From: Sphingomonas sp. 67-36
GTDB taxonomy: Bacteria; Pseudomonadota; Alphaproteobacteria; Sphingomonadales; Sphingomonadaceae
Length of the DNA: 64,000 bases
NCBI GenBank assembly: GCA_001897375.1
Contig: MKSU01000001.1
Location: forward strand, 119,822 to 183,821
Reading direction: 5' to 3'
Shown: piece by piece, positions 37,239 to 45,202 of the stretch
How positions within the stretch are numbered: the first letter of the stretch is position 1
Layout of the letters: each line of letters starts with the position of its first letter
The notes under the pieces: model-generated
Database searches by the model: none
Told to the model about the DNA's origin: nothing
The model's input: only the letters and a program-made list of their open reading frames with translations
Translations under genes and position numbers: made by a program

Positions 37239-38948
37239 TCAGCCGCGCGGCAGCCATATGTCGAGCACGGCGCAGCGGCCTTCCTCGCGGACGACGCGCA
37301 GCCCCTCGGCCAGCGCCGCGTCCACGTCGGACACTTCCTTTACCGCGCGGGCGTAGGCGCCGCCGGCCGCCGCCGCGATGCCGGCATAGTCCGGCGGCGG
37401 ATCGAAATTGACGTCGAGATCGGCGGCGTTCGCGGCATAGCCCGCCGGATGCACCGCCAGCGCGGAAAAGCGCGGCGCCTTCCACCCGCGATTGTTGAGC
37501 ACGATGTGCAGGAACGGCGCCTTGTAATGCCCCGCCATCCAGTGAACCGACGAGGGCACCGAGAACAGGTACGATCCGTCGCCCGTCACCGCGACCACCG
37601 TCTTGTCCGGCGCGGCGAGCTTGGCGCCGATCGCCGCGCCGCCGTTCCAGCCGAGCGACCCGCCGCCGCTGGCGAAGAACGTCCCCGGCTGGTCCGGCGC
37701 GATATGGTCGAGGATCTCGGGATAGTTGGTGATCCCCTCATTCAGCACGATGCTGTCCTTGCCCAGCATCGTGCGCAGCCGCGCCATGACATATTCGGTG
37801 GTGAGGTGCTCCGCCGGCTTCGCCCGCTCGGCGAGCCACGCGCCGCGCCGCTGGTGCAGCCCGGCGTAGTGCGCGCGCCGCTCCGCCACCATGTCCGCGT
37901 CGAGCGGCAGCGCCGCCGCGCGCCGGTTGAGCTGGCGCAGCGCGGTCGCCGCGTCGGCGCGGAACGACTGGACGGCGGGGATATACCACAAGGGCATTGA
38001 CGCCTTCAGCGGATCGACGTCGATATGGAAGACCGTCGCATCCTCGCGCGGCCGGCTGACGGTGGGGATCCACGGCACGTCGCTGTCGAGCACCAGCACC
38101 ACGTCCGCCTCGGCCAGCACCGGATTCTGGAACGGATGGTTCCAGTGGCTGCCCTGATAGAGCGGGTTGCTGTGCGGGAAGTTGAGCGCGCTCGGCACCG
38201 ATTCGAGCAGGCCGACGCCGAACGTCTCGCAGAAGCGCACCAGTTCGCCCACCGCCTCCGGGTTGCGCCCCGCGAAGGAGGTGACGACGATCGGCCGCTT
38301 CGCCCCGGCGACCGCGGAGAGGATCGCGTCGACGCCCTCGGCGGTCAGCGCGCCGGGCTGCACCGGCTGCCAGTGCGCCATGTCGATCGCGACCGGTGTC
38401 ACCTCCTCCTCCATCACCTCGCGCGCGCCGACCAGATAGACCGGCCCCTTGGGGGCGCTGTTGGCGAACTGCATCGCGCGGTGGACGATCTGCTTGACGT
38501 TGGTGCCGGTGCGGAACTCATTGTCGTATTTCATATATTCACGGACGATGCCGCGCTGGTCGTACACGTCCTGGATCCACTGGATGAACTCGTTGCGGCT
38601 GCCCTTCAGCTCGCCTTCCTGCGTGAATGGCGAGAGGCCGGCGAAGATCAGCACCGGGGATCGCCCCTTGGCCGCATTGTGCACCGCGCCCGCCAGCGAC
38701 TGCGTGCCGCATTCGACGTGCACCACCACCGCCTGCGGCTTGCCGCTGACCTGCGCGAAACCCTGCGCCGCCGACAGGCCGACCATCTCGAACGGGGCGG
38801 TGATGACCTTCGGTATCTTCCGCCCGTTCGCCCGCGCTTCCGCGATCGCCTCCACCAGCGCCGGATGGTCGCTGCCGAAATTGGCGAAGATGTAAGAGAC
38901 GCCCGCCTCCGTCAGTGCTTCGAGAAAGGCGGTGCTGGCGGTGTACAT
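37239..38948 (-). CDS. TPP-dependent decarboxylase-like enzyme (benzoylformate decarboxylase/ALS family)
   Basis: 569 aa, three-domain TPP enzyme. The cofactor-activating Glu is in APFEMVGLS (Glu54). The TPP-binding motif is GDGSYLFSVPSS followed at the normal distance by LNNRGW. By eye alignment, Ser26 (NFGSD) and His77 (VVHVECGT) fall on the catalytic Ser26 and His70 of Pseudomonas benzoylformate decarboxylase, which acetolactate synthases lack. This favours decarboxylation of an aryl 2-oxoacid to an aldehyde. The downstream-acting aldehyde dehydrogenase is encoded just upstream, 45 nt away. Start at 38948 with AGGA 8 nt before. Substrate inferred only. Confidence 0.78.
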   Translation of the reverse strand: MYTASTAFLEALTEAGVSYIFANFGSDHPALVEAIAEARANGRKIPKVITAPFEMVGLSAAQGFAQVSGKPQAVVVHVECGTQSLAGAVHNAAKGRSPVLIFAGLSPFTQEGELKGSRNEFIQWIQDVYDQRGIVREYMKYDNEFRTGTNVKQIVHRAMQFANSAPKGPVYLVGAREVMEEEVTPVAIDMAHWQPVQPGALTAEGVDAILSAVAGAKRPIVVTSFAGRNPEAVGELVRFCETFGVGLLESVPSALNFPHSNPLYQGSHWNHPFQNPVLAEADVVLVLDSDVPWIPTVSRPREDATVFHIDVDPLKASMPLWYIPAVQSFRADAATALRQLNRRAAALPLDADMVAERRAHYAGLHQRRGAWLAERAKPAEHLTTEYVMARLRTMLGKDSIVLNEGITNYPEILDHIAPDQPGTFFASGGGSLGWNGGAAIGAKLAAPDKTVVAVTGDGSYLFSVPSSVHWMAGHYKAPFLHIVLNNRGWKAPRFSALAVHPAGYAANAADLDVNFDPPPDYAGIAAAAGGAYARAVKEVSDVDAALAEGLRVVREEGRCAVLDIWLPRG

Positions 38949-38993
38949 TGCGTGATTCCTGACGTGAATTTTGTGCATAAGAAGGGTTGGGGC

Positions 38994-40439
38994 TCAGAAC
39001 GGATAGTGCTGCTCGTCCTCGATCGTGATCCATCGGAGGTCGGTGAACTCGGCGATCGCCGCCTTGCCGCCGAACCGGCCGTATCCGCTGTCCTTGACCC
39101 CGCCGAAGGGCATCTGCGCCTCGTCGTGCACGGTGGGGCCGTTGATGTGGCAGATGCCGGACTGGATGCGCTGCGCGGCGCCGAGCGCGCGGCGGATGTC
39201 GCGGCCGAACACGGCGGAGGAGAGGCCGAACTCGGTGTCGTTGGCGGCGGCGACCAGCGCGTCGTCGCCGTCCGCGCGGACGATGGTGACGACCGGGCCG
39301 AACGATTCCTCGGCATAGATGCGCATCGCCGGGGTGACGTGATCGAGCACGGTCGGCTGCATCACCGGCCCGTCGCTCGCGCCGCCGGTGAGCAGGGTCG
39401 CGCCGTTCTTCACCGCGTCCGCGACCAGCTCCTCGACCCGCGCCACCGCCTCGCAACTCACCAATGTCCCGAGCTGCGCCGCGCCGTCGTCCGCCGCGCT
39501 CGCGCGCAGGCTCTCGGCCTTTTTCCTGAGGCGCGCGGCGAAATCGTCGGCGACCTTGCCGTCGACCACGATCCGCTCGGTCGACATGCAGATCTGGCCC
39601 TGGTTCATGAATGCGCCGAACGCCGCGCCGTCCACCGCCGCGTCGAGATCGGCGTCGTCGAGCACGACGAACGGCGCCTTGCCGCCAAGCTCGAGCAGCG
39701 CGGGCTTGAGATGGCGCGCGGCGACCTCGGCGATGATCCGGCCGACCCTGGTCGATCCGGTGAAATTGACGCGGCGCACCGCCGGATGCGCGATGATCGC
39801 CTCCACCAGCGCGCCGGCGTCGGCGGGGGCGTTGGTCAGCACGTTGACGACGCCCTTCGGCAGCCCGGCGTCGTGCAGCACCTGCCCGATCAGCCGGTGC
39901 GTGCCGGGGCAGATCTCCGACGCCTTGAGGATCACCGTGTTGCCGCAGGCGAGCGGCATGGCGATCGCGCGCACCGCCAGGATCACCGGCGCGTTCCACG
40001 GCGCGATGCCGAGCGAGACGCCCGCCGGCTGGCGCACCGCCAGCGCGATCGTGCCCGGCTTGTCGGAGGGGATCACCTCGCCGGCGATCTGCGTCGTCAT
40101 CGCCGCCGCCTCGCGCAGCATCCCGGAGGCGAGCTTGACGTTGAACCCGGCCCAGCCGCGCGTCGCGCCGATCTCCGCCCGCATCAGCGCGGCGAACTCG
40201 TCGACCCGCGCGGCGAGCGCGTCGGCGGCGCGCAGCAGCAGGTCGCGCCGCGCGTTCGGCCCCAGCTTCGCCCACGCCGGGAAGGCGCGCGCGGCCGCCT
40301 CACAGGCGCGCCGCGCGTCGTCCGGCGTGGCGGCGGCGGCGGTGGTCGCGATGCGCGTGCCCGACGGGTCGCGCCGGTCGAACGTGGCATTGCCGGTGGC
40401 CGCGACGCTTTCGCCGTCGATCAGCAATTGGACGGTCAT
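38994..40439 (-). CDS. aldehyde dehydrogenase (vanillin/benzaldehyde dehydrogenase-like)
   Basis: 481 aa NAD(P)-dependent aldehyde dehydrogenase. General-base Glu lies in LELGGKAPF and the nucleophile Cys in FMNQGQICMSTER; the cofactor loop is FTGSTRVGR. Its length and flow resemble vanillin dehydrogenase (LigV-type) and benzaldehyde dehydrogenases. It would oxidise an aromatic aldehyde to the acid. Its ATG sits 1-4 nt from the permease stop (TGATGATG), so the two are coupled. In context it would take the aldehyde product of the neighbouring TPP enzyme. Confidence 0.87.
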   Translation of the reverse strand: MTVQLLIDGESVAATGNATFDRRDPSGTRIATTAAAATPDDARRACEAAARAFPAWAKLGPNARRDLLLRAADALAARVDEFAALMRAEIGATRGWAGFNVKLASGMLREAAAMTTQIAGEVIPSDKPGTIALAVRQPAGVSLGIAPWNAPVILAVRAIAMPLACGNTVILKASEICPGTHRLIGQVLHDAGLPKGVVNVLTNAPADAGALVEAIIAHPAVRRVNFTGSTRVGRIIAEVAARHLKPALLELGGKAPFVVLDDADLDAAVDGAAFGAFMNQGQICMSTERIVVDGKVADDFAARLRKKAESLRASAADDGAAQLGTLVSCEAVARVEELVADAVKNGATLLTGGASDGPVMQPTVLDHVTPAMRIYAEESFGPVVTIVRADGDDALVAAANDTEFGLSSAVFGRDIRRALGAAQRIQSGICHINGPTVHDEAQMPFGGVKDSGYGRFGGKAAIAEFTDLRWITIEDEQHYPF

Positions 40440-40441
40440 CA

Positions 40442-41809
40442 TCAAACTCCGGTTGAATAAGCGGGTCGGGAATGGCGGCGGACGGCGAGCAGCGCGATCG
40501 TGGTCGCCGCCATCGCGGCGAGCAGCATCAGGCTCAGCCCGCTCGCGCCGAGCGCATGGAGCGCCAGCGCGCCGCCGAACGAGCTGGCGATCGCGCCGAT
40601 GCGGCCGACGCTGGTCGCGCTGCCGACCCCGGTGGCGCGGATCGCGGTGGGATAGACATGCGCGGCGAGCGCGTAGAGCGTGGTCTGCACGCCGTTGATG
40701 AACGCGCCCTCCACGCCGAGGATCAGGATCAGCATCGCGCGCGATCCGCCGGGATCGAGCGGCGTGGCGAGCATCACGCCCGCGCCGATCACCCCGCCGA
40801 TCGCCATCGCCACCATCGGCGCGCGTGATCCCTTGTGCCCGATCAGCCACGCCCCGCTCAGCGCGGCGATTACCCCGCCGATGTTGAAGGCGGTGAGGCC
40901 CTGGCTGGAGAAGGCGAGGTCGAAGCCGGCGTCGGACAGCATCGTCGGCAGCCAGCTGAAGGCGGCATAGACCGCGAACAGGCACGCGCCGAACGCCGCC
41001 CACAAGGCGATCGTGTCATGTCGCCAGCTATCCGCGAACAGCGCGGCGACCGGCGACTTGCCCTGCGGCGCGGCGTCCTGCTCGCCACGATCGACCAGCC
41101 GCGCGTCGCCCGGCACCTCCAGCCCCACGCGCGCGAGCAGCCGGCGCAGGCGCGGCGTGTCGCCTTCGCGGCGCAGCAGGAAGCGGGTCGATTCGGGCAG
41201 CAGCGCGATCAGCAGCAGCGCCACCGTCAGCGTCGCGCCGCCCGCCGCCGCGAACAGCATCCGCCAGCCGAACACCGGCAGCACCTTCGCCGCGATCAGC
41301 CCGCCGACCACGCCGCCGAGCGGCACGCAGACGATGCTCGCGGTCACGCCCAGGCTGCGGCTGCGGCGCGGCGTATATTCCGAAACCAGCGCGGCGGCGT
41401 TGGGGAAGGCCGCGCCCAGTCCGACATTGGCGAACAGGCGCAGCGCGCCGATCTCGATCAGGCTGTTGCTGATCGCGATGCACGCGGTGAGCACGCCGAA
41501 GGTCAGCACGCTGCCGACCAGCGCCGCCTTGCGGCCGAAGCGGTCGCCGATCATCCCGCCGAGCGCCGCGCCGAACATCATGCCAAACTGGCCGATCGCC
41601 ATCACCGGCGAGAGCATCTCCTTGGAAATGCCCCAGTCCCGGATGATGGCGGGCGCGGCGAAACCCAGCGACTGGTTGTCGAACCCGTCGAAGATCACCG
41701 CGCAGCCGACGAGCAGCAGGATCAGCTTCTGGTAGCCGGTCCAGCGCCCCTCGTCGATCGCCGTGCCGATATCATAGTCGGGCGACGGCCCGGCGGCGGA
41801 AACGCTCAT
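40442..41809 (-). CDS. MFS aromatic acid:H+ symporter (AAHS family)
   Basis: 455 aa with 12 predicted membrane segments. Signature features are DGFDNQSLGFAAPAI in TM1, which carries the Asp pair of AAHS/PcaK proteins, and the loop GGMIGDRFGRKAALVG between TM2 and TM3. PcaK/GalT/VanK relatives import benzoate-type acids, gallate, vanillate or protocatechuate. Its start overlaps the stop of the heme-binding gene (ATGA), and its stop overlaps the aldehyde dehydrogenase start, so it belongs firmly to this operon. Confidence 0.9.
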   Translation of the reverse strand: MSVSAAGPSPDYDIGTAIDEGRWTGYQKLILLLVGCAVIFDGFDNQSLGFAAPAIIRDWGISKEMLSPVMAIGQFGMMFGAALGGMIGDRFGRKAALVGSVLTFGVLTACIAISNSLIEIGALRLFANVGLGAAFPNAAALVSEYTPRRSRSLGVTASIVCVPLGGVVGGLIAAKVLPVFGWRMLFAAAGGATLTVALLLIALLPESTRFLLRREGDTPRLRRLLARVGLEVPGDARLVDRGEQDAAPQGKSPVAALFADSWRHDTIALWAAFGACLFAVYAAFSWLPTMLSDAGFDLAFSSQGLTAFNIGGVIAALSGAWLIGHKGSRAPMVAMAIGGVIGAGVMLATPLDPGGSRAMLILILGVEGAFINGVQTTLYALAAHVYPTAIRATGVGSATSVGRIGAIASSFGGALALHALGASGLSLMLLAAMAATTIALLAVRRHSRPAYSTGV

Positions 41810-42333
41810 TTGCCGGCGGCCGCCCCGCCGGGGATCGCATCCATGCCGGCCTTGGCGATGATGTCGTCCTCGCCGGCCATGCCGCCGCTGACGCCGATCG
41901 CGCCGATCACCTGGCCGTCGCGCATGATCGGATAGCCGCCCGGTACGGCGACCACGCCGGGGATCGTCGCCATCGCGGCGCTCTGCGACACCATCTGGCT
42001 GATCATCGCGGTCGGCGCCTTGAACATGATCGCGGTGGTCGCCTTGCCGATCGCGGTGTCGATCGTGCCCATCGGCGCGCCATCGGTGCGGTGGAAGGCG
42101 AGCAGCTTGCCGGCATTGTCGACCAGCGCGATCGAGGAGCCCCAGCCGTTCGCCGTCGCCTTGGCGATCGCCGCGTCCATCACCGCCCGCGCCCCGGCGG
42201 AGCTGAGCACCGGCAGGTTCATCACCGCCGCGGTGGTCGGCTTCGGCCCCTGTTTCGGCTCGGCGGCGGCAAGCGGTTGCAGCGCAGCGACGGCGAGCAG
42301 CGCGGCCCCGCCGGATTTCAGCATCTTCATCAT
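41806..42333 (-). CDS. exported GlcG/HbpS-like heme-binding (DUF336) protein
   Basis: 175 aa. The signal peptide is MMKMLKSGGAALLAVAAL..LAAAEP. The mature part is a single DUF336 domain: AMDAAIAKATANGWGSSIAL-type helix, VDNAGKLLAFHRTDGAPMG, and GGYPIMRDGQVIGAIGVSGG at the C-terminus. Family members bind heme or small ligands, and DUF336 genes often accompany aromatic and glycolate catabolism; the exact role is unknown. The start at 42333 is 7 nt after GGGAGG. First gene of the leftward operon. Confidence 0.85.
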   Translation of the reverse strand: MMKMLKSGGAALLAVAALQPLAAAEPKQGPKPTTAAVMNLPVLSSAGARAVMDAAIAKATANGWGSSIALVDNAGKLLAFHRTDGAPMGTIDTAIGKATTAIMFKAPTAMISQMVSQSAAMATIPGVVAVPGGYPIMRDGQVIGAIGVSGGMAGEDDIIAKAGMDAIPGGAAAGK

Positions 42334-42485
42334 CGGCATTCCTCCCAGGTTGATCGTGGCGCGGTCGTGATCGTCGCCGTCACGTTGAACCACGAATCGC
42401 CTCCCCAAAACCTCGTTCCGCACGGCGGGAACAGATGCCGCCGCCGTCCAGGCTGATCGCAGCCTAACAGAAACTAGTGTGAGAT

Positions 42486-42497
42486 CAAACTTGTTTG
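42486..42497. promoter_or_regulatory. candidate operator in the divergent promoter region
   Basis: CAAAC-TT-GTTTG is a 5-bp inverted repeat. It overlaps a rightward -35-like TTGTTT (42491-42496) with TAGCGA 17 nt further. The 235-nt region separates the heme-binding/permease operon from the NTF2-like operon. The regulator is unknown. Confidence 0.4.
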
Positions 42498-42568
42498 TTG
42501 CGCGCGATGCTGGTAGCGATTGTGCAACGACCGCCGGCCCGGAGCCGGATTTCATCAGGGAGAAGCCG

Positions 42569-43402
42569 ATGGCCGAATCGCCGCTTTCACTGCGCAGCCT
42601 GGGCGGGAGCGCCTTGCTCGCCGCCGGTGCGCTGGGGGCCGTCGCGCTCTCGTCCGCCGCGTCTGCGCAGAGCACGGTGGAGCGCCGGCTCGCCGCGCTC
42701 GAATCGCGGGTCGAGCGGCTCGACGACCGCGCGAAGATCGAGAATCTCACCCGCGCCTACGGCTATTATGTCGACAAGCAGATCTGGAACGAGGTCGCCG
42801 ACCTGTTCTCCAACAACGCCCGCGTCGAGATCGCCGGGCGGGGCGTCTATCTCGGCAAGGCCGGGGTGCAGCGGCTGTTCCTTCAGTCGATGGGCGGCGG
42901 GCAGATCGGGCTGAGGCCCGGCGGCCTGTTCAATCACATGATCCTGCAAGGCGTCACCGATGTCGCGCCCGACGGCAGGACCGCCAAGGGCCGCTGGCGC
43001 GCCTTCGTCCAGATCGGGCAGGCGAAGATGTTCGGCATCTGGTCCGAAGGCACCTACGAGAACGAATACGTCAAGGAAGGCGGGGTGTGGAAGATCAGCG
43101 ACATGCACTTCTACGCCACTTTCTACGCCCCTTACGAGAAGGGCTGGGCGCAGGGCGCGCGGCCGAACAACGGGCCGACCAGGGATGCCCCGCCGGACGC
43201 GCCGCAGTCGGTGGAATATGATGTCTATCCCGGTCACTACGTCCCGCCGTTCCACTATCCCAACCCGGTGACGGGCAAGCCGTGGACGGTCGAGGAAAGC
43301 CGCGAATATTCCACCACCGGCATGTCGCCCGCGCCCGCCGGGCCGCCGATCCAGCCCGGATCGCCGACGCCCGCCGCACCCGCGCCCAAGCCCGCCCAGT
43401 GA
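42569..43402 (+). CDS. exported NTF2/SnoaL-like protein (paralogue 1)
   Basis: 277 aa. An N-terminal Tat-less signal (LGGSALLAAGALGAVALSSA, cleaved near ASAQ) is followed by a short heptad-like helix (ERRLAALESRVERLDDR) and an NTF2-like cone domain (IENLTRAYGYYVDKQIWNEV, DLFSNNARVEIAGRG). A long conserved C-terminal tail has PDAPQSVEYDVYPGHYVPP and NPVTGKPWT, ending Pro/Ala-rich. NTF2-like folds serve as isomerases, dehydratases and lyases; the substrate is unknown. ATG with AGGGAG upstream. It is followed 11 nt later by a paralogue. Confidence 0.82.
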   Translation: MAESPLSLRSLGGSALLAAGALGAVALSSAASAQSTVERRLAALESRVERLDDRAKIENLTRAYGYYVDKQIWNEVADLFSNNARVEIAGRGVYLGKAGVQRLFLQSMGGGQIGLRPGGLFNHMILQGVTDVAPDGRTAKGRWRAFVQIGQAKMFGIWSEGTYENEYVKEGGVWKISDMHFYATFYAPYEKGWAQGARPNNGPTRDAPPDAPQSVEYDVYPGHYVPPFHYPNPVTGKPWTVEESREYSTTGMSPAPAGPPIQPGSPTPAAPAPKPAQ

Positions 43403-43413
43403 CCGGAGACCCA

Positions 43414-44244
43414 ATGATGAACATCAAGAACTGGACCCGCGTCGGACTCGCCGGCGCCGTCATGGCCGCCGCGATCGTCGCCGTCCCCGCGCTGGCGCAA
43501 TCGGATCGCGGCGTCGAGGCGCGCCTCGCCGCGCTGGAGAAGCGCGTCGCGCTGGAGGAGGATCGCGCGCAGATCGAGAACCTCACCCGCGCCTATGGCT
43601 ATTATATCGACAAGAAGGTGTGGAGCGAGGTTGTCCCGCTGTTCTCGAAGGATGCGGTGGTCGAGATTTCGGGGCGCGGCGTCTACAAGGGCGCGAAGGG
43701 TGTCGACACCTTGTTCTCCAAGGTGATCGGCCGTCAGCACAAGGGCCTCGCCGATGGTGAGCTGTCCAACCATATGGTGCTGCAGGGCGTCACCAATGTC
43801 GCGCCGGACGGCAAGACCGCGACCGGCCGCTGGCGCGCCTTCATCCAGATCGGCATGTGGCAGAAGATGGGGCTGTGGGCCGAGGGCACCTACGACATCC
43901 GCTACGTCAAGGAGGACGGCAAGTGGAAGTTCAGCCTGATGCGCTGGTACGGCACCTATTTCACCCCCTATGACAAGGGCTGGGCGCAGGCCTCGTTCGG
44001 CAACAACGGGCCGAGCAAGGAATTCCCGCCCGACGCGCCGCAATCGGTGCAATACGACGCCTATCCGGGCCATTACGTCCCGCCCTACCCCTATCCCAAC
44101 CCGGTGACGGGCCGCCCGTGGACGCAGGCGGACACCGATCGCTATTCGACCAGAGGGATGGACCCGAGCAACGCGGCCAATTCCTCGTCGGCCGGCTCGC
44201 CGCTGTCGCTGGAAAGCCAGCATCCGCAGCAGCCGCCGCGCTGA
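43414..44244 (+). CDS. exported NTF2/SnoaL-like protein (paralogue 2)
   Basis: 276 aa. The layout is the same as the upstream gene: signal peptide (AGAVMAAAIVAVPALAQ), heptad segment (VEARLAALEKRVALEEDR), NTF2-like domain (IENLTRAYGYYIDKKVWSEV) and the same C-terminal tail (YPGHYVPPYPYPNPVTGRPW). The two proteins share long stretches of identity and arose by tandem duplication; they may form a heteromer. Two adjacent ATGs (43414, 43417) follow CGGAGA. Confidence 0.82.
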   Translation: MMNIKNWTRVGLAGAVMAAAIVAVPALAQSDRGVEARLAALEKRVALEEDRAQIENLTRAYGYYIDKKVWSEVVPLFSKDAVVEISGRGVYKGAKGVDTLFSKVIGRQHKGLADGELSNHMVLQGVTNVAPDGKTATGRWRAFIQIGMWQKMGLWAEGTYDIRYVKEDGKWKFSLMRWYGTYFTPYDKGWAQASFGNNGPSKEFPPDAPQSVQYDAYPGHYVPPYPYPNPVTGRPWTQADTDRYSTRGMDPSNAANSSSAGSPLSLESQHPQQPPR

Positions 44245-44259
44245 TCGCAACGGGGGCGG

Positions 44260-45180
44260 ATGATGCGGGTCGCGGTGATCGGCGCGGGGGCGATGGGCAG
44301 CCTGTTCGGCGGGCGGCTCGCGCTCGCCGGGCATGAGGTGTGGCTGATCGATGTGAACCGGCCGCATATCGACGCGATCAATCGCGCCGGCCTGCGCCTC
44401 GATCTCGACGAGGGGAAGCGGGTGGTGACGAACGTCCGCGCCGGCACCGCGGACGCCTTCGCCGGGCCGGTCGATCTGCTGATCGTCTTCACCAAGGGCT
44501 ATCACACCGCCGCCGCGCTCGCCGCCGCCGGCCATCTCGCCGGGCCGGGAACATGGGCGCTGACGCTCCAGAACGGCCTCGGCACCGGCGAGCGCGTCGC
44601 CGCCGCGCTGCCCGGCGTGGCGGTGGCGATCGGCATGACCGACGTGCCGGCGGACCTCAGGGGGCCGGGCCATGTCGCCTCGCACGGCGAAGGCCATGTG
44701 CGGCTGTGGAGCCGGTCCGGCGCGCCCGATCCGGCACTGGAGCGGATCGCCGCCGCGCTGGGCGAGGCGGGGATCGCGGCGCGCGCCGATCCCGCGGTCG
44801 TCACCGCGATCTGGGAGAAGGTGATCTTCAACGCGGTGATGAACCCGGTCGCCGCGCTCACCCGGCAGACGGTCGGCGGCATGGCGGCGCAGCCGGATGG
44901 ACGGGCGCTGGCGGAGGCGATCCTCGCCGAGGCTTTCGCGGTGGCCGATGCGTGCGGCGTGCCGGTCGATCGCGCGCATGTCCGCGCGATCATCGAGCAC
45001 GCCTGGGCGGCGCACGGCCCGCACCAGCCGTCGATGTTGCAGGACGTGCTCGCCGGCCGCCCGACCGAGATCGATTCGATCACGGGCCAGCTCGCGGAAA
45101 AAGGCGCCGCGCACGGGGTGGCGACGCCGGTGCTCGATACGCTCACCCGGCTCGTCAGGATGATCAATCGCGCCGCGTGA
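44260..45180 (+). CDS. 2-dehydropantoate 2-reductase-like (ApbA/PanE) dehydrogenase
   Basis: 306 aa. The N-terminal NADP motif is VAVIGAGAMGSLFGGRLALAG. The ketopantoate-reductase C-terminal domain includes WEKVIFNAVMNPVAALT. PanE reduces ketopantoate, but paralogues inside catabolic operons act on other 2-oxoacids, which suits this context better than vitamin synthesis. Two ATGs (44260, 44263) after a GGGGG stretch. Third gene of the rightward operon, 15 nt after the second NTF2-like gene. Confidence 0.82.
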   Translation: MMRVAVIGAGAMGSLFGGRLALAGHEVWLIDVNRPHIDAINRAGLRLDLDEGKRVVTNVRAGTADAFAGPVDLLIVFTKGYHTAAALAAAGHLAGPGTWALTLQNGLGTGERVAAALPGVAVAIGMTDVPADLRGPGHVASHGEGHVRLWSRSGAPDPALERIAAALGEAGIAARADPAVVTAIWEKVIFNAVMNPVAALTRQTVGGMAAQPDGRALAEAILAEAFAVADACGVPVDRAHVRAIIEHAWAAHGPHQPSMLQDVLAGRPTEIDSITGQLAEKGAAHGVATPVLDTLTRLVRMINRAA

Positions 45181-45202
45181 ACGGCGCACGAAACAGGAGG
45201 GG

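Noticed and set aside
38025-40460. 811-aa plus-strand frame opposite the TPP enzyme and aldehyde dehydrogenase
   Set aside because: Shadow of two intact enzymes with clear catalytic motifs on the minus strand.
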